Shown piece by piece: positions 38,401-50,400 of a DNA stretch of 64,000 nt; position 1 is the first letter of the stretch, and every line of letters starts with the position of its first letter. The notes beneath the pieces were generated by a model. That model did not search any database, was not told the origin of the DNA, and saw only the letters and a program-made list of their open reading frames with translations. Where the stretch lies: assembly GCA_964023275.1 (NCBI GenBank), contig OZ029913.1:50475509-50539508 (forward strand), written 5' to 3'. The DNA comes from Norana najaformis. Lineage: Eukaryota > Annelida > Clitellata > Crassiclitellata > Hormogastridae. A program made the translations under genes and the position numbers.

Positions 38401-41400
38401 TTTTACTGGGCAACATACGTCAAACAGTGTAATTGCCTTGTTGAAGCTTATTTCATCCTTGAATTTGGTTAATGCAGTGTAAAGAAACTTTATTTACACC
38501 TGTATTTGAGAGCCTCTTCTTGTGATATGTGGACTTGACTGATTGAAGTATTTGTGCAGGAGGATTTCGAAGGAAAAGAATCTATTTATTTGAAATGCAA
38601 TCAGCGCCATATCAGTCCTCCTGATGTCACGAGACCCTTCAAGCGTAGTCGATATACTGATGCTGACCAGGTGAGTCTTGTTCCTGACTGTAATTGTATA
38701 AGGTGTGATGATGATGAATAAAAAAATCCGAATCTGAATCTCTGATGTATAAATGAGGGCATAGTATGTTAATTACATGAAAAAAATGGACATAAAGTGC
38801 TTGACAAGCTGTAATATTGGAAGCTGGCCGACTTTTCTGTAAATGTTTGTGCACAAGGTAAGTATTTTTAGTTGGAGGTCCTTGCAGAGGGTTTGATGCT
38901 TCATTAACAGCATGATTTGAATTTTAAACTCACTCATTTGTATATTTGTGTTTATATTATATTTCTTAACTACTGTAATAATTATGTCTAATTGTGAAGG
39001 TGTGAGTCAGCTGTGTTTTAGGCTTTTCTGCGAGTTGATATGAGATATGTCACAGAATAGAAGAAAGCAATGCTCAGATTACCATTTCTCTTCAGTTCCT
39101 GAAATCCTGTGTAATAATATTCATGGAAGATGAAACGACATTGTACCACTTGACAGAAGCTCTGTTGCAGGAACAAAAGATTCATTGTCTCACCAATACA
39201 TCGATTTCTGTTGTCATCTTAGGTTACTCTGTTGCACTAATATTTGTCCTGTATTTTCTAAGTTTCTAAACTTGCATAACCCCAAACTGTATTAAATTTC
39301 TTTTTCTGGTGCTTTCTCATGTAATGACAAAGTACTTTGATCTGTTACGAGGGGTATTTTGACTTGTTCTGTAGAATGCTGTGAATTGCAGTAGGAGTGT
39401 GAATGTCTCTGAAATAGTTGATGCATTCAATGAACCATCTGGTTTGAGGAACTCTGAAACTCTTCCTCTGCCAAGGAACAAAGTGACTGTTCTTGCAGGA
39501 GAATTGGTCTCAAAGGTTAAAGCAGAATGTGCCTATTCAGGCAACAGGAAGCAGGTTGGACAATTTACAATTTTCATTTGATCTGTGGTGTTTGTATATC
39601 TGCTTGAGATGATCAGTTCTTATGAGAAGCAGTGAAGCAGCATTTAATTTGGAAAGATTGCAGAAACACTGGCATTCAATGATATTGGAAGAGTGCCTTT
39701 ACTACTCGTGTTTACAACAGACCAAAGTACATCATCATTACCCGAGAAAGTACCAGAAAAAGAAATTTAATACAGTTTGGGTTATGCAAGTTTAGAAACT
39801 TAGAAATCCAGGATGAGCATATACCTGCTGAGTCTAAGAGAGTTGCGGCACGTCTTTCCGGTACCGTGACAATTCGTCTACAGACTTTTTTGTGTACGAT
39901 AGTTCGTCTACAGACATTTCGCCGACTGACATTTCGCTTACTATGACATTTCGTCTACAGACTTTTCGTCTATGATAGTTCGTCTACAGACATTTTGCCG
40001 ACCGACATTTCGCTTACTATGACATTTCGTCTACAGACTTTTCGTCTATGATAGTTCGTCTACAGACATTTTGCCGACTGACATTTCGCTTACTATGACA
40101 TTTCGTCTACAGACTTTTCGTCTATGATAGTTCGTCTACAGACATTTCGCCGACCGACATTTCACTTACTATGACATTTCGTCTACAGACTTTTCGTCTA
40201 CGGCACTTCGTCTACAGACATTTGCCGTTATCTTTGTAATTTTATAAAGGAGTAAAAACTGAAAGTGAAGTCAACTATGAAGATGGCAAACGGAAGTTAA
40301 TGAAATAGTGACGTCGTACGTCATACGTTGAATTACCGAGTAAGGACAATTTTCAGTTTAATAAATCACCCTAAACATAATTTGATAAACATTACACAGG
40401 ATTTCACAGAGCGGTCCCACTTTTATTGCGCCACCCTGTATTTTTCACCGGAAATACATCTGTCCACGCTCGTTCTACTATTAAAGAAATAACTTTTACT
40501 GTTAAAAATAAAGAAATAGTCCCGTAGACGAAAAGTCTGTAGACGAAACGTCATAATGGGTGAAATGTCGGTTGGCAAAATGTCTGTAGACGAAGTGTCG
40601 TAGACGAAAAGTCTGTAGACGAATTGTTGTGAGACCCATCTTTCCAGCCTTTATACAACTCAGACATTGCGGCTGCAGGAAGCTGCACAGCCAGACTGAA
40701 AGGTGTTGGTGAGGCTCTCGTCTACCTTTTCAGCCGGACTGAAAGGTTTTGGCAATGCTCCCATCTACCTTTTCAGCCGGACTGAAAGGTGTTGGCAATG
40801 CTCCCATTTACCTTTTCATATCCTCAGATTTAGGCACTAGAGTTGTATTGTCTGTAAACTTATCTCGGCAACCAGATCTGCCTGCTTGCATTGTTTGGTC
40901 TATGAAAACTTCTCTTCTACAAGGTTATCGTGGTAGACAGTGAGCAAGGTGCTGCACCATGACAAATGCAATATATTGCCTAGTTCTTCATCACACTTCC
41001 CTTGCTGACTAGTTTTCATGCTTCTTAGTTCTCATGCTTCTTTTCTGACAAGATTTTGGTGCTAAGAATCAACTTTTCCAATGTTCCCTCATCTGAGAGC
41101 CTTTCATACCCAAACCTTCTCCACTGGCGCTTAGCTTATCCAACCAACAACTCTGACTGAGATTTGTAATCTCATTTTGTCATGCCCTGATAAACAGCAT
41201 CTATAGCTTGCTACACTCTGGAGCATTACCGTTTCCACAACACACTGCCAGCTGTCTATTTTGGGCACGTCTCCTAGCTGTGTGTAGTCAGAAGTTCAGC
41301 AGGTGTAGGATAGCATGGTTAGCCTTTGGTGATGCTTAAATTCTTTCCTGCAAAACTTACACATTTTTAGAGGAGACTGTACATCTAGCAAATACTTTTT

Positions 41401-44400
41401 CATCTATACTTTGGTGAGATAATTTTAAAAAATTTTTAATGATTAAAGACAAGCACTTGAAAGTATTTGAATCATGCAAAAGCGAAATAACCGCTGACTG
41501 TCTGATTAAGGTAAAGGAAACCTGTACACTCCCTTCCAATCAGCCTACTGCAAGTACTGTTCTACTGAAACTGCATTACTTAGCATTCACAATCACATAT
41601 TCATGTTCATTCTATTGGTTCTTTGATGTCATTCTGGTGTTAACTTAAGACTTGTCTGTTTCAGCTTGCTTACCTACCATAGCCTAACTTCTGGTTTCTC
41701 TGACCTATTGGGATTTGACCTGGCATCTCCAGTGGACTATGATATTTTTTATTACAATTTTACTAGAAGCGACCATTGTTGATGCCTTGGGCATTATGAT
41801 AACAGCATTACAGAAGTCATTAGATTGAATTGGATTAGATTAGATGTCCTGCCATATCATCATTTTGTAGTCAGTGGTCTTCTTTCTTGATCTTCTCTGT
41901 TTTCTGTTCTTTTATGCAAGTCTTTTTTGGTTAGAAAGCAGCTTAATTAACCCCTTACCCGTTTGCCCCGAGTATACTCGCCGGCGGTAATCAAGTCCAC
42001 AGCGTTTACCCCGAGATAACTCGCGGATCATAGTCCTAACCTTACTGCTACAGTTTACCCCGAAATATCTCGCTTTTATTATTACTGTTGGATTGCTCTA
42101 TTATTTAGATCGTCTATGGAAACAAATGGCGTCGTTCTATTTTTAGTATTGGTATTTTCAGTTGCAAAGTATAGTTTCGGTTCTATGTAAACATATCCTA
42201 AAAACGTCAAATTCTTCTATGAAACATAACTTTCGCACGCATGATGTCAACCTCATTCCAGAGCAGGTTTTAGCTGAAGATTCATCTGATGAATCGAACT
42301 TATCGTAACTAGAGGATTTGTATGATTTATCCAATAATTGTTTTTCGGAGGCTGAGGAAGACACTCAAGAGTCAGAACCTGATAGTGATGTTTCACTTTG
42401 CGTAGTTCCATGGGTTGAGGTGTATCACACAAAGAAAAAATTCTTATACTTATTTTCAGGTACATTTCTTATGCATTGTGACCAGAGACAAATGTCATAA
42501 ACAAATAATAACAATTAAACATTTTTGCATTTTATTTTTTTTTCAGTTAAAACAGTCAGCAATGTTCACACCTGAAAACACCATGTTTATGCAAAATTAA
42601 ATAAACGCTGTGGGCGGAACCTGAAAATTTTTAATAAACGGGTAAAGGGTTAAACTTACCTGTTCATAACATGTGTGACTGTCATCAATGAGTATGAATC
42701 TGATTTACAGGTCATCCGATTACATTTGCCAGAAATAAAGATTTCCTTTAAAGTTGTGAGGTGGCATCTGGATTTCTTATTTGTTTTAGACTGCAAAGTC
42801 TGTTGTTTCTGGAAAAGTCCTGTCGACTGATGTCTGCTGTTTCTGCAGAGAGCGAGTGTTCGTTGTTGAGCGTTGTATTGCTGAGGGGCTACTCTTTCAT
42901 CGTCAATGTTTCCGCTGTGAATATTGCTCTGGCCTTCTCAACATCACTTCCTATTTGTTTCAGATGAACAATGAAGGAAAAGGTAGAAAGCAGTTCTTGT
43001 TGTTCTTGTCGTTTGTCCTAGTTAATTCTGATGTTCTGTCGTAGTAAGCTGTAATTAAAAAAGCTCTTTAAAGTTATTAATTGGTGAGTAGATGTTTGTT
43101 GGGTCTCATTTTCTCATGAGCATTGATTCTCAGATCATTTATTGCCCGATTCTGTGCATGTCTATGTTCGTCATGGCTGCTAAGGAAACTCTGAGTTACT
43201 GAATGGGGTTTTATCTCTTGATTCTCATCTTGCGGATTCAAAGTGAATGATGCACAGAAGTTGTGTTAATTTTGACTAAACTTATTTGTGTTAATGTCAA
43301 CATGATTTAAATGTAGGAAATATGGTATTTTGACTATCAGTTAAATCGAACCTTTACTAACCAATTAACTTATAATTTTATAGGGTGATTAAATTGTCAA
43401 GATCTCTGCCCATGAAAAGTTTGGGAATGATCAGATGACTGGTTGCACATCAAACAACATCCAACAAACTTGTGTCTTTCTTTAGTTAGTTTTACCTTTT
43501 TTTGGCTTGCCTACAACCCAGATGCCTTGACAAATGTCAGCATGTTGTATTCGTTACACTTGCTGGCCACTGAACAAAGAATTCAGTTTAAGATCTGTCT
43601 TATAGTTTATGAAGTTACTCCATTTAAATCAGCTGACCTATCGTGGTTCCATGCTCATCCCTCATACAGACGTATACTGCACTCAGTCAGTGGACTCAGA
43701 ATTTTACCTAAAATTTAATGTTTCACATCCCTAAGCATTAGGAGTGGGGTACAGGACCCTTTTTACAATCAAAACTTCTTAGCCATTTGATATGTTTGTA
43801 TATGTGTTTGTGTATGTACTGATGTGTATAAAACATGACATATAAAACAGCAAAAGTTAAGCACCTGTACTTTCCAAACCTTACTGCTAAGGTTTGAAAA
43901 TATCTGTGCTTAAATTTTGCTGTTGTAAATGTGTCATTTGTGCTGTATTGCTTTTAACACTCATCCTCATAAAACAATGCAGTTCTTTACATTAACATTA
44001 TAGAGATTATTTCACAATGTAATGCTATGAAATTGACTCCATTATAAACTCACGAATGCAGGAAACACTGCCACAAATGAAATAAAAGTATAGCATGAAC
44101 AAGAAGAGACCCCATCACCAATTTTGGTGAACTTACAGTCTCTGAGCTGCTCTTTTCAATGATGCAAGTTGCATTGCTCCATGACCTGTCCCATATGATG
44201 AGCTTTGGCTTTGAAAATGGTCTTCAGAATACAATTTTCCATTTTTGGAAGGCCATATGGTAGCAGACATGCATCAGAAAAAGAATCTTTCTGGATATTT
44301 TTGTAGAGAAAGTATATTAGCATTATGAGTTGTGAAAACATTCTCTGATACTCCATCAGTTTGGCCATGTCAGGGCTGCAAAGTATGATCGGCAGACAAG

Positions 44401-47400
44401 CACAAGTTTTTTTTAGCCATTTTTAGATGGGTTATAATATCACAGTTTTCAACACTCATCATTCTCTTTTTAAGCATTTTATCTAAACATCAAAGACTAA
44501 ATATTCTGAAAATTTCATCAAATTATCTGCGATATTAATGAAGTTATGAGCTTCTGAACATCGTTACAAATTTAGACGCGAGTTCCGAAACGGCAAAAAC
44601 GAGATCACCCTATACGTCTTTGAGACTCAGTATCTTCAAAACTACTTATCGTATTCATCTAAAATTTTGCACAACTTCCTCTAATACCATAACAAACATT
44701 CTGTGAAATTTTCATTGAAATCCGAGATGGTTGAGCTGGAGCCATTTGTTGAATTGAAATGGAATGACCCAGACGCAACACCACATTTCTAATGTGCAGC
44801 AATGACCAACAATGCACTGCATAGGCAATCAGGAAATTCCAGCACTTAAATGTTCCTGTGCTGGTTGTATTGTGTGTTGCTTTCTTATTAACGTCCATTG
44901 ATCACCTGTTCTGATGTGTGCTTGAGACACAGCGGTCTCATTCTAACTGGGGACCACAGTGTTTGTTCCCAGACAGTGTGCATTAATAGTTGATTTGTAG
45001 ATCCACTTTTCACAAGGGAAAGGCTTGGTGCTTGCTAGATTAACTTGTCTTCAGCTGTTTGGATCAGTGGTTCAACACTGAGCTCATTCTTCAGTGTAAA
45101 GGCTTTGGGTCATTTGAAAGCTTTATCTCAGTTTTTTTAATGACCTGTGTTGTTTTAGAAATGTTCTGCCATGCCCACTGTCATGAAACACAGCAGAATA
45201 GAACAGAAAAACTGGTCCTTCCATTGAACCAACCGAGGCCAAGAGTCATTTTGCCAGTTGATTGGGTAACATTCAACGCAAGTAAGTAACAAAATTAAAA
45301 TATATGGTAATATACCGACTTAAAGTTCCTTTCTACTTTGTAGCTGTTAGCACTCATTCTTAAGTTGTTAAACATTTATGTTAATGCTTGCTATTTTTAC
45401 TGTATTTATGGAAAATGTAAGCACAGTTGAGCTATAGATATGGATTTGTTGGAATTCCTAAATTCCTTGTTTTAGCCTGTGGTTACTTATCTGGTTCTAT
45501 CACATGCATAAACTGTTCAAGATGATCTGATTTATCAGATAGGGCAGAGTACTGCCACAAACTGTAGATTAAGGACTAGGATGAATATTAATGGAAATTT
45601 TTTAAAGCATTGAAGATAAGCTGTTATAATGTCCAACAGCCCAACTTTCATACCCACCAGCCAGGTCAGGCGTAATGCTTACCAAGTAAGATCTTAGAAT
45701 ATGTCAAATTTTGTGACACAACTTATCAGCCTGATTGATACACAGCATCAGACAATCACTGACAATGTCTTTGAGCATTTACTAGCAAATGCCGCTTCCA
45801 ATCGACCGAGTGCTGAATTTTCTTACCCATGACATCAATCGCTTTGTCTTGACTTCAACTGTCCTCAAGTTGAGGTTTGGCTGCACCACAGACAGTTTTG
45901 TGCCATCTGCCTCTGTCCCTCGTTTCTTGTAATATTTGGTCAAATGATGATTTAGTCCACGACTTGATATTGTCTATCCATGTTATCTTGGGTCCATCAT
46001 ATTGTACTCGTTTAAAAATACTTAATGTAAACAAACATTGCTACAATCTTCATGGAAACATTAATCGTGGCCAGCAGAGCTGAGCTGTTGTTAAGTTCAC
46101 TTTAGTAAATGTGATTGCCATTGGTTGAGCAGTGACAACAGCCATTCTGGTTTATAAGGATATACGATGTACATACGAAAGGCATTATATTGTCATGTCA
46201 TGTAATCATCTCTGGACTGGATCCAGTCGTTGATTTCTCTATGACACCCCTCCACAAATCTCGTTTCCCGGCCATCTCCTCAAGGGTCATTCTCCGTCTG
46301 CCCTCCGTTTTCCCATAGATAGTAACTCCGGCACCTTTCAGATCCTCTTCAAGGCAATCTATCCATCTTCTTTTCGGTCTTCCCACTGCTCTCTTTCCGT
46401 CCGGTTTGTATTTAAAGATTTTCTTTGGATTGCGGTTCTCCTCCATCCTCAGGACATGTCCTGCCCACTTCATCCTTCTTTTCTTGATCAAATTACTTAT
46501 CAGTGGTTGCTGTGTTCGTTGTCTAATACTTTATATTGTAGTAGGTCATTTGTGTGACATCTCTTCAGGAAATCTAAGCAGAAGTGCTTTAACGAGTCCA
46601 GTAGATTGTGCTTTACTTTTACAAGAAAATAACAATACATTTGTAAATTTTAAAATTTCTTTTTCAGCAAGAAATAAATTGCTAAAACAATCAAAAATCA
46701 ATCAAAATGAAATGTGGAAGAAGGAACACAAGCAGCATCCATTGAGTCAGCGGAATTTCTTTGGATCTGGGACTTACAACGAATTCAGCAGGTTGGTACA
46801 TTATTGATTAAAGTTTGAGTTGATTTATTTTGAAGCGTTGTTTGCAATTTCTGGAAAGTGGAAGATAATCAACGGATTTGGAGATTTGACAGTGCTTCTG
46901 AGAGGTCCTTAAAATGTGCTATATAAATAAATGTTCAGATACATACACCCCTATATTTGTATGTGCTTGCGTGCATACATACATTTTGTATTAGTGCATT
47001 CATAAATTTTGTGTTGATGAATGAAATGATTCTATAAAATTTGTGGCTTTAAAGCATGAAGACAATTAAAGATGGCCTTTTTTGGCTATTCCAAGGCTAG
47101 TAGCTTCAAGAGTCAAAGGCTAATAAAAATCAAAGCTTTACATTTTGATGAATCATTTACTTTTTTAATGCTATATTTGGCACAGTTCAACTGAGGAAGA
47201 GCTTTGTTTCTCGAGTGAGTCAGATTCTGAAAAGCCTGACTTGTCTTGGGATGAATGTGTTCGGCAGAATGAAGCATTTCTTTCGCCTCCACTGATTGAG
47301 AAAGTCATGTCACCTCTGGCAAATAGTCAAGAATGCAGGATAGAGAAAATGGATGACGGAGGCAGTGATGCTGACTGGGAAACAGAGAGTGAAACAGATG

Positions 47401-50400
47401 TTCCATTAAAAGGTATTGTCTTCGGCACTAAAATGAAAATGTACACTTAGCGCATTTGCATACAAACTAATTGCATTAAACTGATAACTGCTATGAGCAT
47501 TAATTAAACTAAGAAGTGATTTATAGTCCAAAATATGGTACTTATGCCTGAAAGATTTAAGTCTGTTTATGTTTTTTGCATTTTTGTCTGCCTAAGACCA
47601 CTAATCTAATCTTATATGGTGCTGGTAATCTTATGTTAAAATTATCATACAGTCTGGAAATCTGCTTAGGATGACTTATGTAGATTTATATTTTAGGATG
47701 TGAAGATCACAATGATAATGCTAACAAAACTGAAAAAGATCAACATCACAAGGAAATTAACAATGGAATAACTGAGGCAGAAACACACCAAGTTTTGCAA
47801 AATGAAAATGCTAAACTAAATGTTGTCCAGGAAAGCAAACTGCAAAACCGGAAGGCATTTTTTGATGCTGTGGCTCAACCTGTGAGGATCAATGCTCACC
47901 AGTTTCTGGGACTCAGTCTACAGGTAGATGAAGGTGGCCCTGAGGACAAAGAATCGCCAGGCAAATCCACATGCGCTGAAGAAGATCACCCTGAAAACGA
48001 CAAGGATATGGAGACAAAACAGATGTCTCAGGGTACTAATGAAGAAGAAATGCAAGGATTAAATGACATTAGAATTAGTATGGGTTCAGGAAAAGAGATA
48101 ACTTCAGAAAGACACAGAAAACAGGCAAAAAGAAAGAAGCAGCTGAAAATCAGACGGAAGAAGCTGGTGAAAACGAAGAAACAGCCAGAGAGAAGGAAGG
48201 CCGAAGGAGTGTCATGTACAACGGCAGTAGCAAGCACCACAATGGCTGCCTTCCACCAGACAGTCGCTTTGGTGCCACTGTCAGAGGAAGAGTCAAGCAG
48301 CGATGAAGAGGAAACAAGGCAGGAAAAGGAAGCTGCCGTTGTGAATCCAGAATCTGGTAGAAATGAGTTACTTGCCGACTGTACTGATGGGAGTTTTATG
48401 GGAACTGATTCATTGCTGTGTCTTTCAAGTAATTCTGAACAAGGTGAAAAGGTTACAGAGTCATCAGCAGGAAAGACAGACAGCAGCAGATATTTGCTTG
48501 TAGATGATTCAGACAGTAACAAAGAGGAGCTCTTGGACAGTGTGTTGGACTCTTCAGAATATGAGGGTAAAGCTCCAAGGCCAGGTCTTCTTTCAGCTGA
48601 AGCCATGTTTAGGTCATATGAGGAAGCTGCTGTTGTAACAACTAGCTGTCAGCCAGAGGAATTCACGGAGAGCACTGGTGACGAAGATAATGTTAGGCCT
48701 CAACTGGCAACAGAAACAGAATTTTTTGTGAAGAACAAGAAGAAAGTAGTACATACAGAAGATGATGCTGCCATAGAGCAGGAGCATTGTAATACTCGGC
48801 AGAATCATAAGAACAAAGCCATTGAAACAGACAGCTTGGATGAGTTCGTATCTGATGAGAATGTGCAAGCCAGTTATGAAGGAAGTTTGGAAAATCACAA
48901 GGATGATTCTGGCTGTAGAGTGAATATCAGTGTGTCACAGCAAGGCAACTGTATGTCTCAGTGTGCCGGTTTTAAGGAGCCTAAGCCAACCTTTGCAATT
49001 TTAGAATCCAGTTGTGGGAATGTCAGACAGAGTGAAGTTTTCAAAGAGGTGGGAACAGGAATGGAAATTCCTTTCATAGATGTAAATCAAATGGTTGAAC
49101 ATGGTAGTGGCTTTGACGATGATTTTATTGGAGATGATGACGATGGAAAATTAACAAGAAACAAAGAAAATCTATTACCGTCTGCAGAATCAGGAGTTGA
49201 GTCTGAAGACAAAGAGGTAGGAATGATGATTGAAGAGTTTCCTAGGCTGGGAAATGGAGGAAATATAAGGAAACTTCTTCTGAAGAAAATTGCTCCCAAA
49301 GCGGAAATCGAGAGTTTAAGTGAAGATGACAGGGACATGTGCTCTGATTTGGACAGGAAACAAATGGCTAAGAATACCAGTTTCAGAAACACTACACAGG
49401 TCAAATGCAATGAAAATGAATTGAGGCATTCTACAGTAACAAAAAAAGCCGAAGTCTCTGTGGCTGGAGTTGATGTGAAAAATGATTTAGAATTTATCGA
49501 CGATGATGTTGGTATTGTTTCTTTAGATCCTTTGTCACGCGTGAACTGTCTTCTTAGAAGTCTTTCTTCAAGTAAAGACAATGTTGTTAAGCCACTGTCT
49601 GATACTGTGCTTCAGAGTGAGCCACCAGTTGTCACCTCAGATCTTGAAGAAAGCAACATCTGCAGTGAGCAACAGCTGACAACGTTGTCTGAGCAGCATT
49701 CATGTGAAACAATGTCCTTAGGCTTCTGGACTGATGAAGATGAGGAGGAAGGCGAGGTAACAGTACGGAATTCTAATTCAGAGAAACTGAACAACGCTGC
49801 AGTTTGTGAAAATGGGTGCATTGTAGATGAGAACATTAATTATCTTAGTTCATTGTCGGTGAATGAATCAAAACAGAAGGACAAAGGTCAGTTAGATTCA
49901 TCATTGCCCATTTCCAGAGCTTCACTAACCTGTGAAAGATGCATTTGCATGGAAGATAAGGACATGGATGAGGCAGAAATGCTTGAAGTTCATGAGAACG
50001 AGTTATCAGTGGAGAAAGAAGAGGATGATGCATCAGGAGATAAAACTTTGACCACAGAACACAATCAGACTTCAAAAATATTAACTCAGGAAGAAAAGGG
50101 GACAGTAGATATAACAGGGTATCAGGCGCCTACAGGTGAGAAAGGAGCATTAGATGCAGAAGAGAATGTTGCAAAAATTAATGAAAATAGGGAAACACGT
50201 GAATTACTAAAAACCAAGAAATTAAACGAACATGTGGGGAAAGCTTTAGAGATTAAGGAGAGTAAAAGCTTATTTCCACAAGAAGAGAAATTGCTAAGTG
50301 CTAATGTTTTAAGTAAGATAAGTGGAAAGGTGCTTCCAGATGATCTAAGTAAAACCTCAGCTGCAAACAAAATCCAGAACTTTGACAATGATGGACAGGT

